Shown here: positions 1 to 12,800 of the stretch, piece after piece
Position numbering within the stretch: the stretch's first letter is position 1
How the letters are laid out: every line of letters begins with the position of its first letter
NCBI GenBank assembly: GCA_019155185.1
Contig: CM032807.1
Coordinates: forward strand, 15,660,200-15,724,199
Reading direction: 5' to 3'
DNA length: 64,000 nt
DNA from: Beaufortia kweichowensis
Taxonomy: Eukaryota > Chordata > Actinopteri > Cypriniformes > Gastromyzontidae
The notes under the pieces: model-generated
What the model saw: only the letters and a program-made list of their open reading frames with translations
Database searches by the model: none
What the model was told of the DNA's origin: nothing
Program-made: the position numbers and the translations under genes

Positions 1-117
1 AGGAAACATACTTTGTAATTCTATGAATTAAAATACACAAAGCAGAAGCAATAACACCCAACAAATGAAGAAGAGATGACTCTTTAAAGAACATCAAATA
101 GTTGTTCATGTGACAAT

Positions 118-306
118 TTTGAAAACAGCACTTTATCTGACTATAAAAAATTATGATTAAAACAGAAACAAATTATTTAAAAACTTTTTAATAAACAACC
201 AAATATTCAGTATCAGTTTGACAAAAACGTGTAGTAAAAACGTTTTTACTATGTTACTATTTTCATGGTAAGGTTGACATTTGCATGGAATTGCCCAGTA
301 ACAGTA
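118..306 (+). repeat. Dispersed repeat, copy A (pairs with 7918-8112)
   Basis: This segment contains AAAACAGCACTTTATCTGAC followed by TATAAAAAA, then a diverged stretch, then TGGTAAGGTTGACATTT. The same blocks occur in the same order at 7918-8112 in rhag intron 4. The similarity stops before exon 5, so this is a dispersed repeat or a duplicated intron piece and not a second rhag gene. I cannot name the family. Confidence 0.55.
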
Positions 307-2235
307 GCAGACACAGATCATCATCCAGTACACTACTAGATTATAAAGTGTTTTTTTCACTGAAAGGAAGGAAACACGATCGATTTCCAAAGTAACTCAC
401 AGAAAATCAATCACCTAAAGCAACCAGAAGCAAAGTGTTTTCATTGTTGACTAGTAGACATTGTAACTGAATAAATCTCATTCCTCAAAGCTGAAGGTTT
501 GAGATAATATACCTCCACCTCTTGTTTACTCTGCTAAGCAATTTTTCTGGCTAATGTCTCGGGCACGCAAGAATGTTTAAATTGTCTCTCTCTCTTTCTT
601 CTGCTGAGTTTGCTTTAGGAAGGATACAGTGAATCAATGGCGATCCAGTCTACTGACAGAGGAACGCTGTGTGATATAGGAGACACGCTCATATAGACAT
701 ACCTTTCCCACACTGAGAAGCAGTACTGGGTAATGTCACATACACCCCCCAAATCCACTGTTATAGCACTCCAGACTTTTATCAGTAACATGATTAATGG
801 AGCAAACATCAAAAATGATGACAGAACCTGATTATAATAATCTTAGTTGCAACTAAAAAAACACTTTACACATGGACTGGACTGGGTCTGCTGGGATCAA
901 AACTGCCAAAACATAATGGGATTCTGATAGTTTCAGTTCAGTGTGCAAACTGAAGCTTTAATTGGTCTGTTAAAGATTGCATGGGCAAATATTATAACTG
1001 CTATATCATTACTAGTATAGTACAGAAATATTGATGATTTAATGAATCAGTGAAAGTTATTAAGGACCAAAGGGACTATAAAATACAAAAAAGTAACTTA
1101 GAAATAATACTGGTATTACTTTTACACCCGTTTGTCATGGTTTTTCACAGTGATGCCATGGAAGAACCACTTTTGGATCCACAAAGAACCTTTTTGTCTG
1201 AAGAATCTATTTAATTACTTTTAGCTAATTAAATGAGTTATGTGAACTATTAAGCCCAAAAGTTTCGTAAACTCAAAAAAAAACTAGCTGTGCAGAGTGT
1301 TGGCTTGACATTTTAAGTAAAGTCTGAGTTAAGTGTTTTTACAGTGCACAGGAAGTCCAAACTTGTAAATAGTCTTAATATATTTCTAATGCTGGTTTGC
1401 AGTCATAAAATTCCAATTTAAACTTTATTTTGTAAGAGAATTTAACTGTCTAAAATAAGTAATTACAACAAATAAATAAAATAAAGAATAGGACAAAAAT
1501 AAAATAGATATAAATAATTATATATAATATTATTTAACTTATAAATGAATACAGTTACAATAAATAAAATAAATATACAAATAAATAAACAAAAATAAAT
1601 AAACATATTAAATGATTGTTGATGTTTAATCTTTATAAAAAGTGGTAAAAATAATTCAAATAAATTCTTGTAGTTATTTATTTCAATTACTATTAGAATT
1701 CTTATAGTTAAAGCATTATTATTCTTTTTTATACTACAAACCTATAAAACTTTTTTAAAATGTATTTTCTTGTGTATATTGAGTATTATTTTAGATATTT
1801 TAATTTTCTTATCTTATTAATCTTATTTTATTATTTTAGGTATTTTTAGAAACAATTAACATTTCTAAATATATAAACATGAATCTTAGACCATCTTAGA
1901 CATTTCCATCAATATGTTGTTTGTCATGATTATATTACAATTCAATTATGAAATATAATAGTGAAAGTGAATAAGTGTTCCTCCTGTGGAACGGTGACAG
2001 TTAACAGGTTCAATTAAACCATGCAATTTAATGCAAATCTCTATTTATAAATCTGGCACAATATGTAAGTTTGTTCATGTTTTTCTGCAGACACATATAA
2101 GTCATATGTGCTTGTATTTGTTTGTGTTTCAGTGTGTGTGTGTGGGGTGGGGGGGGTCTCTTGTCATTGGTCTTTCTGAAACCTGCAGCCAATTCAAAAG
2201 CACAGGCAACTTTCAGCACAGCCCCCACAAGCCAC

Positions 2236-2285
2236 TGATAGAAGAGCGATAGAGCCCCAAACAAGAAGAAGGGCAGAGCTGATAA
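2236..2285 (+). promoter_or_regulatory. Two WGATAR motifs just upstream of the rhag start
   Basis: TGATAG lies at 2236-2241 and TGATAA at 2280-2285, 12-60 bases before the ATG, and both match the GATA-factor consensus WGATAR. RhAG is an erythroid membrane protein in vertebrates and erythroid promoters commonly use GATA1, so the motifs fit the expected control. They are short, the transcription start is not known, and they may lie in the 5' UTR. Functional assignment is inference. Confidence 0.3.
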
Positions 2286-2296
2286 ACTCTTACAGT

Positions 2297-5200
2297 ATGC
2301 CAGCATACGCCACCAACATGAGGTTCAAGTTCCCCATCCTGGCCCTGATTCTGGAAGCGGTGACCATCGTCCTGTACGCTCTGTTTGTGGTGTATGACAC
2401 CGGTGATGATCATGGACATCATAATGATGCAGGGAATAAAACTCACTCTGAAAGTCCCATGACGCTTTACCCCAGTAAGTATCATGTATTTTTTTCTATT
2501 GGCATTGATGAGTTGACAACAGGTTGATTTGGACAGCTGTTTGTAACTGAGCTAGTTCATGCACTTGTTAGCTATAGAATGGTTTGTACCTGTAAGTCTT
2601 AAAGGGATAGTTCACCCAAAAATTAAAACTCAGTCATCATTTCTTCTGTGTAACACAAATGAAGATATTTTAAGAAATGTCTCAGTGGTTTTGTGTCCAT
2701 ACAGTAAAAGTTAAACTTTTGTGTTATGCAGAAGAAAAAAATTCAAACAAGTTTGACATGACAAGAGGGTAAATAAATGATTTTTATCAATTAAAGATTT
2801 GATTTTTGGATGAACTTTCCCTTTAAGACTTCAGATCCTCATGTCTTGACTGTAAAACTGCAGCTTTGTAATTGAGTTTCATGTTAGACGTGTAATGCAT
2901 CAGTGTTTGCTGAATGCAATGTTCATTCCTGCGAAGCCTTTGACGGCAATATTTCACTAATGTTCATTCAGCACGCACAGCTCTAAAAATACTCTGTGAG
3001 GAGAGGAGAAAAAACACCACTCGCAGGAGAAAGATAAAGTGAAGAAGTCTGATAAATTGATGATTTTAATTTCTAAATATCTTAGTGGTTTTATGACTTG
3101 AAATTGAGTTAAAAAACAATCGATATGGGATACATTTGCTCACTTTAATGGTTGATAATCTTGTATTTTAATAATTTTATTAATTATCTATAATTTTACT
3201 TTCCAAACTATACGTGATACAACAGTTATATGCAGTTTCATTAGTTTCATTAGAACTTTCTTTAGCATTGTTTATTCCTCCTGTTCACATTCATATTAGA
3301 TCAGAGATGACTTGCATTCATTTTCAAATGCACGTTGTTGTTTTTATCTGAATGTTGCACTCACGACAGTTTAGACGCGGTTTGGACCGAAGCCATTTAT
3401 GGGGTGTGGACAGTATGAACATGTAAGATTAGTCTCAGGGTGTCATCAAAGTTACAAATCAACAAATTTGTCATTTTACTCATTTGCTTAAAAAAATCTT
3501 TTAATAGCATTTAAAGATTTAATATAATTTAATATAAAACATATTGATGATGCATTTGCTCAGGGCTTGGCAAAAATCATCTGTTTGTTAAATTGAAGTG
3601 GTAGTCTATTGGTCCTTGTGGTTGTCTGAGACATTGGGCGGGTCCTGTTTATGCAATAAACCACAACAACAAACAGCAGTTTAATTGTGCAATGCAATCT
3701 TCTTTTTGATGAACACAATATATTTGAACTCGTAGATCTTTTGCAAGATTAATGAGTACATGTGGTCATGCAGTAATGTAGTAAACAGACGGTTACAGAA
3801 GTTAAAGAAAAATAACTAATATCCTGTGCTGTTTTTAATAAATATGTTTTGCCACCGGTGCAGAGAAACAATGAAAAGAATTCATAGAAATGAAAATCAA
3901 AAACACATGGATCTATCTTTTGGGAAAATTCAAGCCACCTGTCACTTCGTGTTGGGGTCACACAGGCAAAGCATTCCAGAAATGATTGAGAAAAGTTCAA
4001 AGAAATGAAAATAAAGGGCATGTTAGTCTTGGCCGCAAAGAAAACACACATTCCTCACTTATGTCACCACGTGCAAAATTAGAGCCGACAGAATGTAATT
4101 AAGTCATTCACAGAGAGGAAAACTTTCCACCCATTAGAATAAATCATGCCTTTGAGATGTTATCTGCAAATCTGTTGCACATGAAAACTTTCACTGGGAA
4201 ATTTATTCTGTTTGTTGTCCGAGCCAACAGTCGGGAAAATAGATTGTGCACATTTGTTCAGCCGGCAAATGACGCTTTTTTCCACTTTGAGTCTCTTTCA
4301 AGGTCGCAGGCAACAAAAAGCAGTGAAAGGTCATCTGCCTAGCCGAACTAATCACTGTAAATATGTATCACTGGAGATCAATAGAAAGATCAAAGGAAAA
4401 GACTGATAAGGCTTGGTAACCTTTGACCTTCAGCTGTGACATAACTGCTCAACAGCCATTAAGGGGTCGTGACATTAAAGAGCACTTGATTAAAAACAGC
4501 ATGCGATCAGTGTTATAACGTTGTGTTTTAACATTATTTTGGTCTGTTTAAGAAGGTTAGGCCTTGGATACTGGTTAACTAACTTTACTAGTGATCAAGT
4601 TGGTGAAGGAGCCAAACAAGCACTAACCAGACTGGACCATTATGGAAATTTTGAGCCACAAAACATATTTTTTGGACATTATGTTAAGACATTTTTCTGT
4701 CAAATTTAAAGACAAGACCAGTAAGATACAAATGCTGTATGCAATGATAGATCACATTCTTCTGTTTGTTTGTTTTTCGATGGCTTGTGTAACAAGATAA
4801 GAGTAAAATGTGATTTTTAATCTTCATGTATTTATCTGAAGTTTTCCTGTTTAGTCTGTTTTGTTAGTGTATCATCATCGTACAGTAGCTATTTGTGTCC
4901 GGCCTGCCGCCAGAACAGAGTATGTTATAAAATAAAGATCGCTTATTTACAGCCAAGGATAAAAATACACAGCAAGCAAATGAAGTTTTCAGTGAGTTTG
5001 GCCTGATCAAAGTGCTTCACCGCTGAGGTTAGCTGGAGTACTCACACGGGTCGTCTGTTATCTTGATGGCTTTACCAGATGTCAGACATTAGCATTATGA
5101 TTGATGACTATTTGGGTTTATCTGCCAGCAAGTTTAGATTTCATGTGGATTATTGAATGGGTGGAGGGTTTCCAGAGGCATTCCGAGGAAACCTGAAGTA

Positions 5201-8200
5201 ATGTTCGTCTATTCAATGGATAGCGCCGCACCTTTCGTAGTTCCTCTCTTCTCTCCGGGGACTGAGAACGAACCTTTTTTAAACTTCCCGACAGTCATTA
5301 ATGTGTCTGATTATTATCAGCATCCACATTGATATGATTTGTATTGTGTATTCTGATGAATCAGTTGTTTTGGATCGAGGGATGTCGAGGGATGTTGACT
5401 GCAGAGTTTCCTGCGTTGGACAGTCTTATTATACCACTTACTTTCCACAGGAAAAGATGGAAGAGGCCGTGTGTCTCCACACAATTAATGTGAATTTTTA
5501 TTTTAATATTTGGTTATCTTTCTTTAGCTTACGTTGTGCTTTTATCTAATTAGCTGGACGTTTTTATATGAATTAGATATATGTTAATGTGTGAATGGGG
5601 TTACTGAGGTCGTTTTCTTGACCTGTCTTTTATAAAGTAACACAAAATATTTACACAGCCACAGAAAGGCAATGCTAATTCAACTGTTTTGGCAATTTTG
5701 CAGGAACTACTCTACAACACAACACACTTAAAACTTAAATTCTGTCATCATTTATTCACCTTTATGTGGTTTAAAACCTGTATATGACTTCTGTGCAAGA
5801 CAAAAGAAGATATTTTAAGAGATGTCTCAATGTTGTTTAGTTACCAGCGTTCTTCAAAATATCTTTTTTTGTGTTCCGCAGAAAAAAGAAAGTCATTCAA
5901 GTTTGAAAAGAATTGATAAATGAATTTACGTTTTTGGGTAAGAAATATATTGGCCAAAATGTATTTTTTTCTGTGGAGGACACTAAGACAGAGTTGTATC
6001 CAACAGTACGAAAATACCATTCTGCACAATGATTCACCGCAGTTCTTCATAATGGTTCACTATGATTTCTATTTCTGAGTGAAGTACTTCTTATATTTTT
6101 AAAGTAAAAGTGTTTTCCATCTTATGAGCTTAACGTTGCTCCAATTGTTAGTGTTTCAGTGTGAAGAAACATGTCTCTCATCAACTCTTTCCCCGTGTCT
6201 CCAGTGTTTCAGGATGTTCACGTGATGATCTTCATTGGCTTTGGTTTCTTGATGACCTTTCTGAAGAGATATGGTTTCAGCAGCGTGGGTATTAACCTGC
6301 TGCTGGCCGCCTTTGGTCTACAGTGGGGTCTTCTGCTCCAGAACGTCTGGCACATGCATGAAGGAAAAATAAGAGTCTCCATCGATCGGTAAACATTTGC
6401 TTTTTATTGACTCTCAGTTAAATAAATGATCATAAATCTGTCCTATAACTTCTTGTCTGCAGCATGATAAACGCTGACTTCAGCACGGCAACCGTTCTGA
6501 TCTCATTCGGAGCTGTTCTGGGAAAAACCAGCCCTGTGCAGCTTCTCATCATGACCTTGTTGGAGATCACCATCTTCTGCATCAACGAGCATCTGGTTGT
6601 GGAAGTCATCGGGGTTTGTATAGGCTCATACTTACAACTTTTGTATATTCAACTAATATCAAAATTTAAGGAAAGAGGAAATAAACTGTGTAAGATCCAG
6701 TAACAAGTTCTTAACACTGGAAGTAGCAGATTCTCCAAATCTTTTCTGCTATCTGAGTTCCTGTCAGACTGACTCCTGTGGGATCATTTTGTTATAAAAG
6801 GAAGCGAGACCGAAGATCTCCTTCCTTAAGTTGGCAGGATGAACATATGAACACACCCAATTTTCCAATAACAACAGTGTCCTGAAGCCTCCTCTTCTTG
6901 AGGACGACACAATGTCTGAAGGGTTTCTGCTTAACAACTACCCGTCCCAATAAAGCTTACAGATATAAATTTTATGTTAGACATTAAGGAAATAGTTCTT
7001 TCATTATTTGCTGACCTTCATGTCAGTCCAAACCTGTTTCCTTCCATGCAACAATTAATAATGACCACATCTTTGAAGCTCCTATAGAAACTTGATTTAA
7101 TAATTAAAAATAAAAATAACTTAAAAATACTTTTGTAAATAAAAATGTGAGTCTTCTAAGTCTTCTGAAGAGCTTTATGCGAAAAACAAACAATTTAAAT
7201 TTTTGAAAATAACATTTCATATTTGAGTATAGAAACAATTCTACAAAATTATTTTTTTGTGTGGAAAGTGTTTTATAAAAGCAATAAAGTACTGAGAGAA
7301 TTTTTCCTCTTTCAACAGGCGTCTGATGTTGGTGCCTCCATGACCATCCATGCGTTCGGTGCTTACTTTGGCTTGGCTGTCGCTCGTGTGCTTTATCGCC
7401 CGGGTCTTCGCAACGGTCACGAGAATGATGGATCCGTCTACCACTCAGACTTGTTTGCAATGATTGGTATGGATAAACCTTTTGGATGCTAGAAACCTGC
7501 ACTGAACTGCATAATTTCACGGAAATTCATGTTTTTTACTATGTGAATAATTCGTACAAACTCGTATGATCTCATTTGTGCATTTTAGTATCATATGTAT
7601 TCTTTCCAATGATGTTAGGGTTAGTGGCAGACCCTTATCTTTGCTTTCTCTAATAATCATGTTTTTGTATATGATACACATATTACGGATTTCTGTAAGA
7701 TCAGGTTACACCACCACTAACCAGCTGTAACCAGCATGAACAACACAATTTTATGGTAGTTCAGAACCAGTTTACAATCATTCATACTTTTCTATTTAAG
7801 AAGAGGGAAATACACATGTTATAGGTGAACACACGTATTTTAGAGGCAACATACTTAAAATGCACAACTAGCTATTTATTTTAATTTTCATGTGTTCATT
7901 TACGAGGAATGATGATTCTGAAAACAGCACTTTATCTGACTATAAAAAAATCATGATTTAAACATAATCAAATGCTTTAAAAACTTTGACAGAGACCTAA
8001 CATGAGGATTAAAACCAGTATATATTGATATTTGAGCTGTCTTTATAATGAAAACCTTTGAGAAAAAACTTTTGTTGTATGGTAAAGTTGACTTTTCCAT
8101 AAAAATGCCCATCTGTTTGTTCTCAAATTGCCTCTTGATATGTATACAGGCACAGTTTACCTGTGGATGTTCTGGCCGAGCTTTAATTCTGCAATCGCTG

Positions 8201-10161
8201 AGCCCGGCGACTCTCAAATCACAGCCGTCATCAACACATATTTCTCTCTGGCTGCCTGCGCGCTCGCTGCTTATGCAACTTCCAGTCTGGTAGAGAAGAA
8301 GGGGAAACTGGACATGGTGAGACCACCAGTTTCTCTTTCATTTATCACATCTCAGATTTTTGGCAGTTCATGCGTCAAATGACTCCGACCTATTGTGTTT
8401 TATTGCACAGGTCCACATTCAGAATGCCACGCTGGCTGGAGGCGTTGCCGTGGGAACCTGCGCAGACATGAACATTCAGCCGTTCGGAGCGATGCTAATC
8501 GGAGTGGTTGCAGGCATTATCTCCACCCTTGGCTTCAAGTTCCTCACTGTATGATGTGCTTTTCATTTGTATTCCAGTATGGAATTAAAAACACAATAAA
8601 CCAGCTGGTTTAAGCAGGTCTATATGATTTTCCAGCCTGGTCAGCAGCTGATAAAGGCTGTAAGACTTGCTAAGATCTGCCTTAAAACATCTCTATAGAA
8701 GTCAAATCAGATATTAGAGGTTTAACGATTCACTCAGCTCATGATTCCATGCAATACATGATGCTGGCTTCACCATTACCAATAGCATCACGATAACTGA
8801 AAATCAAATATCAGATTTATTTCCAGAACTGTTGTACATATTTAATTTGTTAAAGACTTGACATGCCATAGAAGAACAATGTTTGCCTGAAAGGATCTGA
8901 AACATCTTAAAAAGATGTAGTGGGAAAAGCTTTTTAGAACTATAAGAAAGAAAGAAACAAATGGTGCTTTTAGGAACCTTTGACGTTAAGGTTCTTCTGG
9001 GAACCAAAAATGGTTTTCTATGGCATTGTTGTAAAAACTCTTTTTTAAAAAGTGTATTTTATTTGTATCGCAGTATGTCATGCCACAATATTTCTCATAC
9101 CGCCTCTATCAGAAAATAATAATCGATTATTTCTCATTGGTTTTCTCAGCCAATCCTCGCCTCCAGTCTGGGAATCCAGGACACGTGTGGTGTGCATAAC
9201 CTGCACGGTATGCCAGGCATTCTGGGTGGGCTCGCTGGCATCGTGGCGGCAGCACTTCACAGGAAGGATGGGTAATTGGGCAGCTTACTTTATATTGTCT
9301 CTTTGTTGTTTTCATCATTACAGCAGAAATGGTTTTGTTAATATAGATTTGTACTTGTTTCTCACAGTGTTTCAGCCGCTAGTCAGGCTGGTGGTTTGGC
9401 ATCATCTCTGGGCTTTGCTTTAGTGGGCGGACTCATCACGGGTGGGTATCAGTACCATCAGTACCACCTTGTACCAACATCATAATTGGGTTTAAAATTT
9501 AGGTAAAAATCATTTACAAAACAAAGGTTACAAGGAACAAGTAAACATTTGTCATACACTTCGGTTAAAGCACAACTATATTTTTTATAAATAAAATGAT
9601 ACTAAAAAGAAAAATCTATGACATGGGTGTAAGAGTTAAAGGGTCAAATCTTTGTTCATACAAAAATGAGACTGCTGTCAACATTTACTCATGTCATTCC
9701 TATATTTATCCTGCGTTATAATTTCACTAAACATGAGGAGAAATTTTGAAGAATATTGTGACTTATATATTTTTCATATTGTGCTTGTGTTGCACTGACT
9801 ATTCTAAGTCATATAAGTTTGGGACAACATGAGAATGAGCATCCCTGTACAGCAGTAATAAATTACACACGTAGTAAAGCACTTATTAAACCCCTTTCAG
9901 GTCTAATAATGAAGATTCCATTCTGGGGACAACCACCCGACCAAAACTGCTTCGATGACTCCATCTACTGGGAGGTACGACAACACGAGTAACGCTTTCA
10001 AATATCAGGATGATCCGGGGAAATACATGACCTGTGTTGTTTTAAAGCTCTAATAATCACTTTGGGTTGTGTTTGACATGCAGGTTCCTGAGGAAGAAGA
10101 AGAGGAGAATGAAGAGCGTTTGGCTCATGGTGATTATTCTAAAAACAAGGCAGAAGCTTAA
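2297..10161 (+). CDS. Rh-associated glycoprotein (RhAG), ten exons
   Basis: Membrane channel of the Amt/Rh family that conducts ammonia and probably CO2; in vertebrates it is an erythrocyte protein and in fish Rh glycoproteins also serve ammonia excretion. Exons by GT-AG: 2297-2474, 6205-6388, 6463-6613, 7319-7466, 8150-8316, 8411-8548, 9150-9271, 9368-9441, 9901-9974, 10084-10161. They join in frame to 437 residues, slightly longer than human RhAG. Recognised blocks are MINADFSTATVLISFGAVLG, GASMTIHAFGAYFGLAV, LWMFWPSFNSAIAEPGD and DTCGVHNLHGMPG. By family alignment Asp174 and the pore twin histidines His182 and His341 are present. The first extracellular loop has an N-glycosylation sequon, N47-K-T. 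The tail is acidic (run of six Glu). The start could instead be Met8 (position 2318), which matches the human start. No break is seen; intron 1 is the longest (3.7 kb). Confidence 0.95.
2599..2826. mobile_element. TTAA-flanked MITE in rhag intron 1
   Basis: The element begins TTAAAGGGATAGTTCACCC and ends with GGATGAACTTTCCCTTTAA, an imperfect inverted repeat bounded by TTAA on both sides. The inside is partly self-complementary (GAAGATATTTTAAGAAATG, then AGAAGAAAAAAATTCAAAC). I associate this terminal motif with an abundant non-autonomous element in cyprinid genomes. The TTAA target fits a piggyBac- or Kolobok-type transposase, but I cannot assign the superfamily. It has no coding capacity. 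Confidence 0.7.
5727..5943. mobile_element. Second MITE copy of the same family, degraded ends
   Basis: The internal blocks TTCTGTCATCATTTATTCACC and AAGAAGATATTTTAAGAGATG match the element at 2599-2826, followed by CGCAGAAAAAAGAAAGTCATTC and TTACGTTTTTGGGTAAGAAA. The terminal AGTTCACCC motifs are eroded at both ends. It sits in the 3' part of rhag intron 1. Confidence 0.6.
6980..7065. mobile_element. Fragment of the same MITE family in rhag intron 3
   Basis: TTAAGGAAATAGTTC at the left, then CATTATTTGCTGACCTTCATG and CAGTCCAAACCTGT, follow the order of the left half of the element at 2599. The right half is not recognisable. This is probably a truncated, old insertion. Confidence 0.4.
7918..8112 (+). 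repeat. Dispersed repeat, copy B, in rhag intron 4
   Basis: The blocks AAAACAGCACTTTATCTGAC and TGGTAAAGTTGACTTTTCC match 118-306 in order and spacing. The repeat ends about 35 bases before the exon 5 acceptor. The family is unknown. Confidence 0.55.
9636..9845. mobile_element. Diverged MITE copy in rhag intron 8
   Basis: It begins TTAAAGGG, continues with TACAAAAATGAGACTGCTGTC and CATTTACTCATGTCATTCC, and ends near AAGTTTGGGACAACATGAGAATGAG. These follow the full-length cyprinid-type MITE in order, but the terminal repeat is heavily mutated. It lies wholly within intron 8 and does not touch the splice sites. Confidence 0.45.
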
Positions 10162-10494
10162 ATCTCCAAACAAGCTGTACAAATCCAGACACACCTCAGG
10201 GCTTTTCAACCATCATCATCTTACTCAAATCTTTAACATACCTGCAGGTTACCTCATCATTAGGATGGTGAGATTGTTTTCTGTCATTCGTGTTTTTCTA
10301 CATAATGTAAAAATATAACTGAGATGTGATGTCCAATACCTTGCAAAAAGATCCATTATATAATCTAATATAAGATAAGTATATTTCAGAAAAGTTTGTT
10401 AACAAGAAGATCAGTTGATGACAACATTGAAAATAACTAACAGACGTTACACTAAAACAAATGAACATGATCTTCATCCCCATCAGAATAATAG

Positions 10495-10500
10495 AATAAA
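10495..10500 (+). terminator. Candidate rhag polyadenylation signal
   Basis: AATAAA occurs about 330 bases after the rhag stop codon and is the first canonical hexamer downstream on this strand that I noted. A T/GT-containing stretch follows within 60 bases. Other AATAAA hexamers lie further on (around 12110), so the true 3' end is not settled. Confidence 0.35.
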
Positions 10501-11282
10501 GTCACTCACTGTATTGTGCCAAAAATCTGAGCCAATGTGAGACTTCTTGTGTCTTTTATACGAGTAGTTTAATGTACTTTTAATAAGCTTTTGACAGACC
10601 CAAGTATTGCAACAATGATATTTTCTTATTGTTATTGTGATGATCAGTAACAAGTGTTTTATATAGCTATACAATATGTGAAATATAAAGCATTTTAAAC
10701 AATTGTATTCTGAAAAAGCATAAATGTTAACTTTTGTATTTTGACACATGTATAATACTTGCAAATGCACAACAGTTTGTGAGCTATGTCAGGATTATTG
10801 TATGAAGTAAAAATCAGTTTGATGCATTGCTTGAACTCACTGCAGCTGTATGTAAGCAGACGTGATTGGTTAGTCACTGCTTGCATATGGTGAGACTTTT
10901 GAATAGTGAAAACATTCATATATATTCAGATGTCTCACTGCAAGATGACTTTTACTGATTTAATTTCTGTGTGTCTTTTAATGTGTGTGTTCTCATTTGC
11001 TTCACTCTCAAACCTCATCACTTCATTGTATTTGAAAGGTCTGTGAATGTTTTGAACTTTTATAAAAAATATTAATAGTCTGAATTTATTTTGTCAACAG
11101 TATCAAATGTTGGTTAGTTAGAAAGCAGAATATTATTAATAACATTAAATGTCAAAACTGTCCATCATTTTGACAGATAAAAAACAAAGAAAACCATTGA
11201 AATCAAACACTTCCAGACATTACTTTTTTCAAGGATTTATCATTATTATTCATTAAATAACCATTAATCATATTTGCTGCAT

Positions 11283-11410
11283 ATGCCATAAGCATTTGAT
11301 AGACACTTTAATCCAAAGCGACAGTTTATTACCAGCTATCAGTCAGTATGTGTGTTCCTGAGCTTGAACCCATGACCTTTGCTCTACAAACTGTGTTACA
11401 GCACCATCTA
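11283..11410 (-). repeat. Degraded tRNA-derived SINE fragment
   Basis: Read on the minus strand, the piece at 11381-11405 resembles the tRNA 5' region TAGCTCAGTTGGTAGAG (A-box region), and GGGTTCAAGCTC near 11360 resembles a B box. TAATCCAAAGCGAC at about 11311 belongs to the body that I know from common teleost repeats. This arrangement suggests a tRNA-headed SINE on the minus strand. The family is not assigned. Confidence 0.45.
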
Positions 11411-12800
11411 GTGACTCAAAACCATCACTACAACTGAGACTCTCGCAGAAATGAAAATACTACAAATAGAGATATTTTATAAATCGAATAAGGCAATATG
11501 ATTAAAGAGTTACTTAAAGCAGTATGATCCTTTTTTCTGAATAACCCAGTTAAGTTTAACATGTTTTAAAGGATTAATCTTTTTACTCCAATGTTAATGT
11601 CTATTTTTTTTTTTTTCATAAAAACTGATAAAATAGAAATATAATGCAATCCAACAACATTTTAGAGTCTCTGCAAACAATACAAGATAGTCCTTTAGTC
11701 TTAACTCTCCTTTTAGATGAGAAATCCATCATGTCAAATTTAATCTTAATTTTTAGAATAAAATGTTGAAAGATGGTATCTATTTACCCAAATATTTAAG
11801 TTAATATTGTAACAATATTTTAAAAATGCAATCTATCTTCTTTGACGGAAAAAGTGTACATGTGTTTGTGCTTTATGTTAGAAGTATATATTATAAATAT
11901 TTTGAAGGTCTTTAGATAATTATTTTAGTTAATAAAGTTAATGATTATTTAAACCATTAACACAATTTTTCAACATTTTGTAACAATTGCCTTCCAGAAC
12001 AATCACCTTGAAAACATTTTATTTAGATAGTAAATCAAATAGTTAATCATTATCGATATAAGACTGGTTGTTATTTTCATATCGTTGTTATTTTCATCGT
12101 TTTTGCATAAATAAACATTTCCTCACATTTGATGCTATTTATCTACAATTACACAAAAATGGAATTACAAAAAAGATTGAATGCACATGTTAATTCAGAT
12201 GTACTCATCATATACAATCTACATGTCTTACATCATACATTACATCATTAATTCATGACATCCAGACATTAAAGCTGACTGTGACATGTGATAGTCAGGT
12301 AATGTTTTGATAATTATAGTCTAATCAATGGAAACATCCTGAGCTAATACAATTTTTACAGGCTAAAACAAAAGTTCACAAACTTTTTCATAAAATAACA
12401 AGAAAATGTGAAAGTTTGTCACTGTGGTTAAAGGAGACACATGGGAACAGAATACAGACTTGACTTTGGTCAAAAGCATTTCATTTAGCATTTAGGCGAA
12501 ATTCTTTTATAGATATCTAAAATGGGTTTTCAAATTGCCATGTTGCTAAGCTCCACCTTTCCTTAACAAACCCAGACTTCATGAGCAACAAATGTCCATC
12601 AATCACACAAAGTTCCCGCTCGCTACGAGTTCTCTGAAGCTTTTTCAATACTCTGATATTATCTGGCTATTTTGTCTAGAACAGTAGCAACCATGATTTC
12701 CTTATTCAGATTCACACCTGTAAGAAAAAGAAGTTTTCAATCCTAAACATTGACAGTGAAAATGTAGCCTGTGTGGAAACACTTCACACTAAAGATATGA

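Larger units (their letters stand above)
1..2296. other. AT-rich upstream intergenic DNA
   Basis: I see no supportable gene here. The stretch from about 1430 to 1900 is very AT-rich, made largely of AAATA-type runs. Positions 2131-2157 hold a short GT tract that passes into a G run. Positions 118-306 are a diverged copy of a segment found again inside rhag intron 4 (separate entry). The last 100 bases before the rhag start contain GATA motifs (separate entry). Confidence 0.6.
10162..12760. other. rhag 3' region and intergenic DNA
   Basis: Apart from the likely rhag 3' UTR and a SINE fragment (11283-11410), I see no gene. The DNA is AT-rich with short, unsupported open frames. From about 12130 to 12300 (for example GATGTACTCATCATATACAA and ATTCATGACATCCAGACATT) it is similar to 16560-16700. 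The zinc-finger tandem duplication therefore includes downstream flank. Confidence 0.5.

Noticed and set aside
615..812. Minus-strand open frame with a donor-like GTATGTC at its end
   Set aside because: It could be an isolated exon (WSAITVDLGGVCDITQ), but the acceptor is weak, no neighbouring exons fit, and I recognise no family.
3749..4406. Several open frames in rhag intron 1
   Set aside because: They overlap each other on both strands, lack recognisable domains and have intron-like composition.
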